From Deltaproteobacteria bacterium (lineage in GTDB: Bacteria > Desulfobacterota > DAOWOC01), in contig DAOWOC010000004.1 of NCBI GenBank assembly GCA_030642225.1, forward strand, positions 1 through 13,116: DNA of 13,116 nt, read 5' to 3'. Below the pieces are notes generated by a model, which searched no databases, was not told where the DNA came from, and worked only from the letters and a program-made list of their open reading frames with translations. How positions within the stretch are numbered: position 1 is the first letter of the stretch; each line of letters begins with the position of its first letter. Positions 1-6,778 of the stretch are shown here, piece by piece. Both the position numbers and the translations under genes were made by a program.

Positions 1-331
1 CAAATATGCAAGGGCTGGAAACCGCTTTTTATCCTGTGAAAAATATCCTGCCTGTAAAAACGCAAAACCTTTTTCAACCGGGGTTAGATGCCACAAAGAA
101 GGCTGCGATGGTGAGCTTGTTGAACGAGGCGGCAAAAGGGGTTCTGTTTTTTATGGTTGCAGCCGTTATCCAAAATGCAGGAGCACGTCCGCATTTCAAC
201 CAGTTTCAAAATCATGTCCTGAATGTGGTTTTCCATATCTTGTTAAAAAAAATGTGGGCAGCAGCGAGGCACACCTTGCGTGCCCCAATAAAGAATGTGA
301 TTTTATCCAAGATGAAAAACAGGATACTTGA
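1..331 (+). CDS. topA: DNA topoisomerase I, C-terminal zinc-finger region (5' end outside window)
   Basis: Reading from base 2 gives 109 codons ending in TGA at 329-331. The translation has the repeated short-spaced cysteine pairs of the type IA topoisomerase C-terminus: FLSCEKYPAC (Cys12, Cys18 of the visible part), CHKEGC (30, 35), YGCSRYPKC (53, 59), CPECG (72, 75) and CPNKEC (94, 99). These are three consecutive topoisomerase zinc fingers (zf-C4_Topoisom family), which bind single-stranded DNA downstream of the catalytic core. The enzyme relaxes negative supercoils. The catalytic tyrosine domain lies to the left of the window. The protein ends about 10 residues after the last zinc pair, so the 3' end looks natural. 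A longer frame at 6-389 overlaps it but has no recognisable content. The assignment rests on the whole cysteine pattern and is strong. Confidence 0.93.
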   Translation, partial: KYARAGNRFLSCEKYPACKNAKPFSTGVRCHKEGCDGELVERGGKRGSVFYGCSRYPKCRSTSAFQPVSKSCPECGFPYLVKKNVGSSEAHLACPNKECDFIQDEKQDT

Positions 332-517
332 AAATATTTTTAAGCTATTGGCTGGATTATTTGCCATCTGCATGTTAAAAAATAAATAAAAATTTCAGGC
401 AGCAGCATGTTTTTTTAAATCATCTATATCCATAATCTATTAGCTTGGCATGAATTATGAATGGATTATGAATAAAATTGCAGAGGCTTTTTATACAATT
501 ATTGAGGTTATAAGTTA
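332..517. other. Intergenic region between topA and pilB
   Basis: This 186-base AT-rich gap contains no gene that I can support. Two exact copies of ATTATGAAT lie at 454-462 and 465-473, an 11-base period, i.e. one helical turn, about 50 bases before the pilB start. That is a plausible but unproven regulator site or chance repeat in AT-rich DNA. No convincing hairpin-plus-T-run terminator follows topA, though a T7 run lies at 410-416. The pilus operon promoter probably lies here; I cannot place -35 and -10 boxes with confidence. A GAGG at 503-506 is the likely ribosome-binding site for the ATG at 518. Confidence 0.4.
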
Positions 518-2728
518 ATGGCCATGCCCCAAAAAACATTAAGAAAATCAAGTTTTCAAAAAACCCTTAAAGATGACAGTGGTGAATCATCACTCAGGAT
601 AGGAGAACTACTTAAAAAACAAGGACAAATCGTTCCAATCCAATTAGAGGGAGCAAAAAAATATGTAAAACAAAACGGGGGGCTTTTGAGTGTCGCCTTA
701 ATAAGAACAGGGGCCATTGATGAAAATGACATCCCTGAAATCCTTTTAAGACAAAATTATCCCACAGTTGCCATTGATGGCAGGGAGATTGATCCAAAAT
801 TAATAAAAATGCTTCCCCTTAATGAAGCTGAAAAATACATGGCTATCACGGTAGAGATGGAGGGCAACACACTCCTTGTCGCCATGGTTGATCCTTTATA
901 CACTGCTGCCATTGACAGGATACAGATGGTTACAAACATGGCTATAAAGGCGGCAGCTGCTCCTCTTACACAGATAGTCAATGCCTTTAAAAAATATTAC
1001 GATATCCCTGATGAAAAATATAATCAACTCCTCGGTATTGACGCTGAAAATGATAAGGACTCATCCGAACAGGCAACCGAGGTTGTGGATGATCTTGGTT
1101 CACTCGTTTCAGAAGCAGCTGAAACCATGGGATTTGAAGCCATTACCGAAGATGAGCAAGATGACCAGTTCTCAGCTTCTGATGCCCCAATCATTAAACT
1201 TGTCAACTCAATTTTTTTCAAGGCTATTAATGAGGGTGCCAGCGATATACATATCGAACCTTTTGAAAAGGCATTTTATGTGCGCTATCGCAAAGACGGC
1301 ACATTATACAGATCCATGAATCTCCCCATGAATCTCAGGAGCGCCATGATTTCCAGAATCAAGATATTGGCAACCCTTAATATAACTGAACGAAGAATAC
1401 CTCAGGATGGCAGGATCAAGCTAAAACTCGGCAAAGGAAAGGATATTGATTTCAGAGTATCCACCTTGCCTACTCTTTTTGGCGAATCCATAGTAATGAG
1501 GATTTTAGACAAATCAGCATTAAATGTAGACCTTACAAAAATAGGTTTTGCTCCTCAGGATTATGAAAAATTTTTAAGGGCCATCAGGCGTCCGTATGGA
1601 TTAATACTTGTAACAGGGCCTACCGGAAGCGGCAAAACGACCACTCTTTATTCAGCATTGAATTCTCTTAATACAATTGATGTTAAAATTCTGACTGCTG
1701 AAGATCCGGTTGAATTTAATTTTAAGGGGATAAATCAGGTCAATGTTAGAGATGAAGTAGGCATGACATTTGCCGCTGCCCTGAAATCGTTTCTGCGCCA
1801 GGACCCTGATATAATAATGGTTGGTGAAATTCGTGACCACGGGACAGCTGAAATCGCCATAAAAGCTGCCATGACAGGCCATTTGGTATTCAGTACTCTG
1901 CATACCAATGATTGTGTTTCAACCATAAGCAGGTTGATTGATATTGGAATTCCACCTTATATGGTGGCTTCTTCAGTAACACTTATAATGGCTCAGCGGC
2001 TTGGCCGTAAAATTTGTTCGAATTGCAAGGAACCGCTAAAAAAAATAAGCCCAAAGGTTTTAACAGAGGCGGGTTTTCACAGAGAAGAATTTAAAACATT
2101 AAAACTTTATCAGGGCGCTGGGTGTGAAAAGTGTAGTGGCGGCGGGCTTAAAGGACGAATAGGTGTTTTTGAAGTAATGGAAGTTACCGAGCCAATTGCC
2201 GAAGCTATTACATCAAACGTGCCAGAATCGCAACTGCGAAAGATTGCCTTAAAAGAAGGGATGCTTACATTAAGGCAGGATGCTCTAAGGAAAGCTAAAA
2301 ACGGCGAGATGACAGTTGAGGAAGTCCTGAAAAGAACAGTCATGCAAAAAGAAACCCTGCCGGCATATTTATTAAATCCGGACGAGAAGACCTTTGAAGA
2401 TGGCGATTTAGTTATTATGGATGGGAATAAAGATAATAATTTTTATAAATTAATACAAGGTTGCCTTGTGGTAAGTAAGGATGATAAAATATTAGGTGAG
2501 ATAACAAAACCAGGAGAATATTTTGGTGAAATGGCAGGACTTTTAGAACAACCAAGGACAGCTACAATAAAATCAAAAGGCAAAAGTATTGTCAGGGTTT
2601 TCCCTGGAAATAAATTAAAAGAGACACTGGTAAATTATCCTGAAATTGCAGGAGAATTAATCACAACAATTGTTTCAAGACTTAAGGAAACAAATGAACG
2701 TATAGTTACATTAACCTCTAAAAATTAA
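518..2728 (+). CDS. pilB: Type IV pilus assembly ATPase PilB/GspE with MshEN-like N-terminus and C-terminal cyclic-nucleotide-binding domain
   Basis: This is the cytoplasmic hexameric ATPase that powers pilin polymerisation (T2SSE family). Residues 27-79 carry two tandem half-motifs of MshEN type (RIGELLKKQG...Q and LLSVALIRTG...Q), a fold that in relatives binds c-di-GMP. The motor core spans about 215-610: Walker A GPTGSGKT at 367-374, Asp box AEDPVE at 394-399, Walker B-like DPDIIMVGEIRD at 429-440, His box with His455 and His462, and a zinc tetracysteine at Cys500, 503, 536 and 539. Family members normally stop soon after about 570-600 residues. Here about 120 further residues (615-736) look like a cNMP-binding domain: GEYFGEMAGLL and PRTATI, with Glu671 and Arg680 in the canonical E-x8-R phosphate-binding-cassette spacing. 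A second in-frame ATG lies two codons downstream. pilM follows after 22 bases. PilB is favoured over GspE because of the pilM and pilD neighbours; the family call is secure. Confidence 0.94.
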   Translation: MAMPQKTLRKSSFQKTLKDDSGESSLRIGELLKKQGQIVPIQLEGAKKYVKQNGGLLSVALIRTGAIDENDIPEILLRQNYPTVAIDGREIDPKLIKMLPLNEAEKYMAITVEMEGNTLLVAMVDPLYTAAIDRIQMVTNMAIKAAAAPLTQIVNAFKKYYDIPDEKYNQLLGIDAENDKDSSEQATEVVDDLGSLVSEAAETMGFEAITEDEQDDQFSASDAPIIKLVNSIFFKAINEGASDIHIEPFEKAFYVRYRKDGTLYRSMNLPMNLRSAMISRIKILATLNITERRIPQDGRIKLKLGKGKDIDFRVSTLPTLFGESIVMRILDKSALNVDLTKIGFAPQDYEKFLRAIRRPYGLILVTGPTGSGKTTTLYSALNSLNTIDVKILTAEDPVEFNFKGINQVNVRDEVGMTFAAALKSFLRQDPDIIMVGEIRDHGTAEIAIKAAMTGHLVFSTLHTNDCVSTISRLIDIGIPPYMVASSVTLIMAQRLGRKICSNCKEPLKKISPKVLTEAGFHREEFKTLKLYQGAGCEKCSGGGLKGRIGVFEVMEVTEPIAEAITSNVPESQLRKIALKEGMLTLRQDALRKAKNGEMTVEEVLKRTVMQKETLPAYLLNPDEKTFEDGDLVIMDGNKDNNFYKLIQGCLVVSKDDKILGEITKPGEYFGEMAGLLEQPRTATIKSKGKSIVRVFPGNKLKETLVNYPEIAGELITTIVSRLKETNERIVTLTSKN

Positions 2729-2750
2729 ATTATAAAAGCGAGGGGGGAAT

Positions 2751-3827
2751 ATGCTAAATCTTAATCAACCAACATTGGCAGTAGATTTAGGTTCTAATGC
2801 TATAAAGTTTTTATCTTTAAGGCCTAAAAAGAAAAAATTGGAACTCGTAGCGATTGGCACGGTTCCAATGCCTGAAGGCTGCATGTCCGGAAGAGAGATA
2901 GAAAACCCCGAACCTATAGCAGAAGCAATAAAAAAACTTTTAAAAAATCAAAAGATTAAGGGAAAAAAAATTATCACTGCGATTTCAGGAAGTCCTGTAA
3001 TTATAAAAAAAATTCAGGTGGGATATCAATCCGAGGAAGATCTATCCAAAAATATTAAATTTGAATCCGAGCAATATATCCCGGTTAATATAAACGAAGT
3101 AAACCTTGATTATCATATAATTTCTTCTTCCAAAGAAGAAAATACGCTTGATCTTTTGATTGTTGCAATTAAAAAAGAAATTATCGAACAGTATGTTAAT
3201 CTTTTTACCCTTGCCGGATTAAGCCCTGTTGTTATTGACATAGATGCTTTTTCCATTGGTAACAGTTATGAATTCATCTACAATATACAAGAAGAGAAAA
3301 TAAAAGAAGAAAAAGAAGAAGTCATCGCTCTTTTGAACATTGGGTCAAGTATGACAAATATCAATATACTTGAAGGAGGGACAACAGCATTTACCAGAGA
3401 CATGGAATTTGGGGGCCATAATTATGACATGGCTATCCATGATCAATTTGAACTGGAAAAAAATCAAATTGAAAAACTTAAAAGGGGTTCTATTGTTGAA
3501 GGCGCTGACATAGAGAAAATAACCTCTACTATTGTCAGTGTAACCGAAGAATTGGCAGGTGAAATCTTTAGAATATTTGAATTTTACCAATCCAGCAGCG
3601 GAAAGAATATTGATAAAATATATATAAGCGGTGGGCTAGCTCAAATGAAAGACATTGATAAATTTTTTGCTGAGAGCATTGGGATACCGACCTTTAAATT
3701 TAATCCATGGGCAAAAATTTCCTATGATCCGAACAAATTTGACAAGGAATATCTTAACTATATCGGACCATCCATGGGGGTTTGTGTGGGCCTTGCATTA
3801 AGAAAAATTGATGATAAAGGCGACTGA
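2751..3827 (+). CDS. pilM: Type IV pilus assembly protein PilM (actin-like)
   Basis: A 358-residue actin-fold protein of the PilM/FtsA superfamily. In known systems it forms the cytoplasmic ring that links the motor ATPase PilB to the inner-membrane PilN/PilO complex. The phosphate-1 loop is DLGSNAIK at 12-19. The second nucleotide loop is LLNIGSSMTN around 194-203, followed by the family-typical FTRDMEFGG. The adenosine loop is ISGGLAQM at 292-299. A short Lys/Glu-rich insert lies at about 176-189. A strong purine-rich ribosome site (AGGGGGG) precedes the ATG. The gene sits 22 bases after pilB and 3 bases before pilD, so translation is probably coupled. The usual following genes pilN, pilO, pilP and pilQ are absent; the operon goes straight to the prepilin peptidase. 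Length and motifs agree with the family. Confidence 0.93.
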   Translation: MLNLNQPTLAVDLGSNAIKFLSLRPKKKKLELVAIGTVPMPEGCMSGREIENPEPIAEAIKKLLKNQKIKGKKIITAISGSPVIIKKIQVGYQSEEDLSKNIKFESEQYIPVNINEVNLDYHIISSSKEENTLDLLIVAIKKEIIEQYVNLFTLAGLSPVVIDIDAFSIGNSYEFIYNIQEEKIKEEKEEVIALLNIGSSMTNINILEGGTTAFTRDMEFGGHNYDMAIHDQFELEKNQIEKLKRGSIVEGADIEKITSTIVSVTEELAGEIFRIFEFYQSSSGKNIDKIYISGGLAQMKDIDKFFAESIGIPTFKFNPWAKISYDPNKFDKEYLNYIGPSMGVCVGLALRKIDDKGD

Positions 3828-3830
3828 TTA

Positions 3831-4598
3831 ATGGACATACCATTTGCCGGGGTTATTTTTATCTTAGGCGCTGCAATCGGCAGTTTTTTAAATGTCTGCA
3901 TATACCGTTTACCACGCGGCCTTTCTTTAATAACCCCTTCTTCTCATTGCCCTTTCTGCAAAACGACGATTAAATGGTATACTAATATCCCTTTGTTCGG
4001 ATATATATTGCTCAGAGGTAAATGTCGCTACTGTCACAATAAAATATCATTTCGCTATCCATTTATTGAACTAATTACCGGTCTTATTTTTGTATCACTC
4101 TTCAAACTTTACGGGCCGACCCCTGCATGTCTAATATATTTTATCTTAATAGCCTCCTTGATTGTAGTTGCCTGGATAGATATGGATTTTTATATTATTC
4201 CGGATGCGATATCACTTCCCGGTATAGTTATTGGATTTTTATCCTCTGTTTTTATATTAAATTTAAACTGGCTTGACTCACTGCTTGGGATAGCATTAGG
4301 AGGAGGATCGCTTTTAAGTATTGCCCTGATCTATCAATTAATCAGAAACAAAGAAGGGATGGGGATGGGGGACGTTAAACTTTTGGCAATGATAGGAGCT
4401 TTTTTAGGATGGCGGTCAATTATTTTTATTATTATTGCAAGCTCATTTTTAGGATCCATAATAGGGGCAACTTATTTAATGTTCAGCAAAGAAGACAGCT
4501 CGAAACAAATTCCATTCGGGCCTTTTATTTCCATTGCCACAATTTTATATATCTTTTTTGAAAAACAAATTATAAATTCATATATTAATTATTTTTGA
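3831..4598 (+). CDS. pilD: Prepilin peptidase/N-methyltransferase (A24 family, PilD)
   Basis: A 255-residue polytopic inner-membrane aspartic protease that cleaves the leader of type IV prepilins (and of type II secretion pseudopilins) and N-methylates the new first residue. The N-terminal part has the conserved GSFLNVCIYRLPRG stretch (17-30) and two zinc cysteine pairs, CPFC at 40-43 and CRYC at 65-68, in the cytoplasmic loop. The catalytic aspartates are expected in WIDMDFYIIPD (115-125) and in GMGMGDVK (176-183, Asp181). About seven or eight hydrophobic segments fill the rest. It begins three bases after the pilM stop; an AAGGCGA just before that stop may serve as ribosome site. If it is the only such enzyme in the genome, it would serve every pilin-like system of the cell. 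Very secure family call. Confidence 0.95.
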   Translation: MDIPFAGVIFILGAAIGSFLNVCIYRLPRGLSLITPSSHCPFCKTTIKWYTNIPLFGYILLRGKCRYCHNKISFRYPFIELITGLIFVSLFKLYGPTPACLIYFILIASLIVVAWIDMDFYIIPDAISLPGIVIGFLSSVFILNLNWLDSLLGIALGGGSLLSIALIYQLIRNKEGMGMGDVKLLAMIGAFLGWRSIIFIIIASSFLGSIIGATYLMFSKEDSSKQIPFGPFISIATILYIFFEKQIINSYINYF

Positions 4599-4611
4599 TT
4601 ATTAAATTGAC

Positions 4612-5351
4612 ATGAAAGAACTTCGACGTTTTTTTATACCCAAAATAGAACTTGACAAAAAAATATTCTTTCTTGATAAAGGACAAAGCCACCATATTAA
4701 ACATGTTCTAAGGATGAATTTTGGCGATTCCGTCTTATTATTTGACGCTTTCGGGAAAGAGATAATAGCGATAATACAAGAATATCATGAAAAACAAATT
4801 AAATTAGCTAAAACAGATATTTTTTTTACACCAAAATCCGAGGCGCCAAATATATGGCTTGCTGTTGCTGCCTGTAAACGAAAAAAAATGGATATGATAG
4901 TTGAAAAGGCAACAGAAATTGGGATAACAGGCCTGGCTTTTTTTAATTCACAAAGGTCTTCCCCAAAATTATCATCTAATACAAAAGAAAAACAGATATT
5001 AAGATGGCGCAAGATAACAATTGAAGCTGCAAAACAATGCAAAGGCATATTACCTGATATTAAAATTTTTAAAGAAATAAATGAGATGTTTGATTATTTT
5101 AGTTCATATGATATAAAAATAATATGCGAACCTTTAATTAAGACAATAGATGGCCCGTGTTTTGCAGATAAAAAATCAAATACTGTTGCTTTAATAGGTC
5201 CTGCGGGTGGTTTTGAAAAAATGGAAAAAAAAAAGCAGAATCTAAAGGTTTTATCCCCTTTAGAATATCTTATAATATCCTTCGTACGGAAACTGCGGCA
5301 ATTTGCATGGCAGGGATATTATCCAGCTTTTTTTTAAAAAAATTTAAATAA
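4612..5351 (+). CDS. rsmE: 16S rRNA m3U1498 methyltransferase RsmE, reading frame interrupted (-1 shift needed at the A10 run, 5225-5234)
   Basis: RsmE methylates N3 of U1498 in 16S rRNA with SAM. The N-terminal PUA-like part has SHHIKHVLRMNFGD (about 26-39). The SPOUT part has KKMDMIVEKATEIGI and EAAKQCKG, and the knot motif IGPAGGF at 195-201, where the usual Glu is Ala198. In the single frame the protein runs on to a stop at 5335-5337 (241 aa), but everything after about residue 208 is unlike the family. In the -1 frame from 5235 the expected C-terminus appears: GFIPF, then ILRTETAAICMAGIL, ending at TAA 5349-5351. The combined product would be about 246 aa, the normal family length. So the gene is either frameshifted by sequencing or mutation, or decoded by slippage. 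The ribosome site is weak and the gene starts 13 bases after pilD. RsmE commonly sits in unrelated operons, so its place here says little about pili. Confidence 0.9.
5225..5264 (+). promoter_or_regulatory. Candidate -1 frameshift signal in rsmE: A10 run, A AAA AAG heptamer and downstream stem-loop
   Basis: Ten A residues (5225-5234) and a G give the heptamer A AAA AAG at 5229-5235. Its zero-frame codons are AAA AAG, the same slippery heptamer that E. coli dnaX uses. Five bases later an 8-bp perfect stem begins: TCTAAAGG (5241-5248) pairs with CCTTTAGA (5257-5264) around an 8-base loop. A -1 slip at exactly this point joins the two halves of RsmE. No well-placed internal Shine-Dalgarno-like sequence is evident upstream. 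The run of ten A could equally cause RNA-polymerase slippage, or simply be a miscounted homopolymer. The geometry is seen directly; the function is inference. Confidence 0.4.
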
Positions 5352-5399
5352 GATGGTTTCGTAAAAAGGCATCAAATAAAATACCAACCATTGTTTAAA

Positions 5400-5406
5400 A
5401 AGGAGG
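5400..5406 (+). promoter_or_regulatory. Strong Shine-Dalgarno sequence for the acidic zinc-ribbon gene
   Basis: AAGGAGG ends six bases before the ATG at 5413. This is the best ribosome-binding site of the + strand genes in the window and suggests high translation of the following acidic protein. It also fixes the start of that gene, which places the first zinc-ribbon cysteine pair at the extreme N-terminus. Confidence 0.7.
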
Positions 5407-5412
5407 CTCTGT

Positions 5413-6618
5413 ATGAGGTGCCCAAAATGTAACTACGTCAGTTTTGACCACCTTGATAATTGTAAAAAGTGTGGAAATGACTTGCAGGCTGTTAAAGCTG
5501 AGCTTGGGTGGACTGATGAGATACCAGGACCAATTGCCTTTTTTGAAGACAAGTTGACTACTGAAGAAATTGTGGATCAAGGAATGGATTCCAATGAACC
5601 TGATGCTGTGGTAGATACCGTTGGACAAACTGGAGATGAGATAGCCTTTGCGGATACAGAGTTAAGCATAGACATGGATGATAACGATGATGGCATTCAA
5701 TTGGATGCAATGGACGATATGCTGGATGATGCTATGATAGATACGGAAGAATCCTCTGCGTCCATGGAAGCAATTGAAATTGACCAGAATGATGATGACG
5801 GCATTGCACTGGATTTGGGAGACATTATAGATGAACCTCAAGACAGCATTATATCAGACGAAAGTCAAATATCATCAAATCAGGAAAATGAAGATATCTC
5901 TTTTGAGGAAGTAGAAATAGAAGGGACTTTGGATATTGATGATAAAACCGGTCAGGAAACAATCTCAATTGAAGAAGACTCAGAAAATATAATAAGTATG
6001 GATATTGAAAACAAGGAAGGGATAAGTGAAATATATGACCAGGATGGATTTGAAGATGAAATAACATCAGAAATATCCGAAATGTCAAGCTCAGAATCAG
6101 AGGAAATAGTTGCAATTGATGATGAAGCGATCAATTCTGAAGAAGAATTTAATATTGATGATGACCAGACTTTAGTTTATAGTGAAGAGATGGAAGAAAC
6201 CGAAACAAGTTCCAATGAGCAGGAAATAACTGACGACGAAGAAACACTGCTATTTGAAGAGCAGGAAGATGAAAATGTTGATTCTCCCCCCCCTGCGTCT
6301 GAAACTGACGAAACTATGGTCATAGAACTTGATGAAGGCCAGGAACTTATTTTAACAGACAGCGAAGAATCATCTACAGACAGTATTGCAATAGAAGATG
6401 AGATAGAAGAAAAAATAGAACCACAAGATGAAGAAGATGGGGATGAACTGGTTTTTGATATTGCAGATGATGACGATGAACAAGATATTGATACTGATTC
6501 AACTGTAAGCATTTCTCAGGAAAATATGGAAAATATAGCAAATGATATAGATTCAATTGGAAATAATAATTTTGATGAGGATGATGATGAGGATTTTATA
6601 GAATTACTTGATGAATAA
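5413..6618 (+). CDS. Zinc-ribbon protein with long, highly acidic low-complexity tail, function unknown
   Basis: I do not recognise a named family for the whole protein (401 aa). Residues 1-21 form a compact zinc ribbon: RCPKCNY (Cys3, Cys6) and NCKKCGN (Cys17, Cys20). After about residue 35 the chain is dominated by Asp, Glu, Ser and Ile with almost no Lys or Arg. No membrane segment or signal peptide is visible, so it is probably cytoplasmic and largely disordered. Loose repeats occur, for example DDNDDGIQLDAMDD and NDDDGIALDLGD (about 90-138), and the C-terminus ends DEDDDEDFIELLDE. The charge suggests a metal-, protein- or RNA-contacting flexible tail, but nothing specific can be claimed. 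It follows rsmE by about 60-75 bases and is likely transcribed with the pil genes. Antisense open frames across it are composition shadows. The CDS itself is secure; the function is unknown. Confidence 0.85.
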   Translation: MRCPKCNYVSFDHLDNCKKCGNDLQAVKAELGWTDEIPGPIAFFEDKLTTEEIVDQGMDSNEPDAVVDTVGQTGDEIAFADTELSIDMDDNDDGIQLDAMDDMLDDAMIDTEESSASMEAIEIDQNDDDGIALDLGDIIDEPQDSIISDESQISSNQENEDISFEEVEIEGTLDIDDKTGQETISIEEDSENIISMDIENKEGISEIYDQDGFEDEITSEISEMSSSESEEIVAIDDEAINSEEEFNIDDDQTLVYSEEMEETETSSNEQEITDDEETLLFEEQEDENVDSPPPASETDETMVIELDEGQELILTDSEESSTDSIAIEDEIEEKIEPQDEEDGDELVFDIADDDDEQDIDTDSTVSISQENMENIANDIDSIGNNNFDEDDDEDFIELLDE

Positions 6619-6687
6619 TTTTTGTTCCAGATAAGATAAACTTATAAAAAAATTATCAAATATGCCTGCGGAACTTTCCTTTATTAA

Positions 6688-6741
6688 GCAGCATATATTA
6701 GTAAAAGTATTATAATCCATGTTTTTACTAATATATGCTGC
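6688..6741. repeat. Perfect 19-bp inverted repeat, possible terminator or operator
   Basis: The arm at 6688-6706 (GCAGCATATATTAGTAAAA) is exactly complementary to 6723-6741. In RNA the stem could extend by four more pairs, two of them G-U, leaving an 8-base loop (6711-6718). A T5 run lies at 6749-6753, seven bases past the stem. It sits between the acidic gene (stop 6618) and the cyclase gene (start 6779). A terminator closing the pil transcription unit is the simplest reading, but the stem is AT-rich with GC pairs only near the base, and the T-run is not adjacent. A protein-binding site or a small repeat-element remnant are alternatives. The symmetry is certain; the role is not. Confidence 0.6.
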
Positions 6742-6778
6742 AATCATGTTTTTGTATTAAATTTTATTTGAGTAGAAT

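Noticed and set aside
6..389. Open frame of 127 codons on the + strand
   Set aside because: It overlaps the topA zinc-finger frame, which has clear family motifs; this one has none and is a shadow.
445..461. Possible sigma-54 promoter (TTGGCAT followed by ATGA)
   Set aside because: The -24 half resembles TGGCA, but the -12 position has GA instead of GC and no TTGC; not enough to call.
6177..6512. Antisense open frame rich in serine
   Set aside because: It is the reverse complement of GAA/GAT-rich codons of the acidic protein; the serine bias is a composition artefact.
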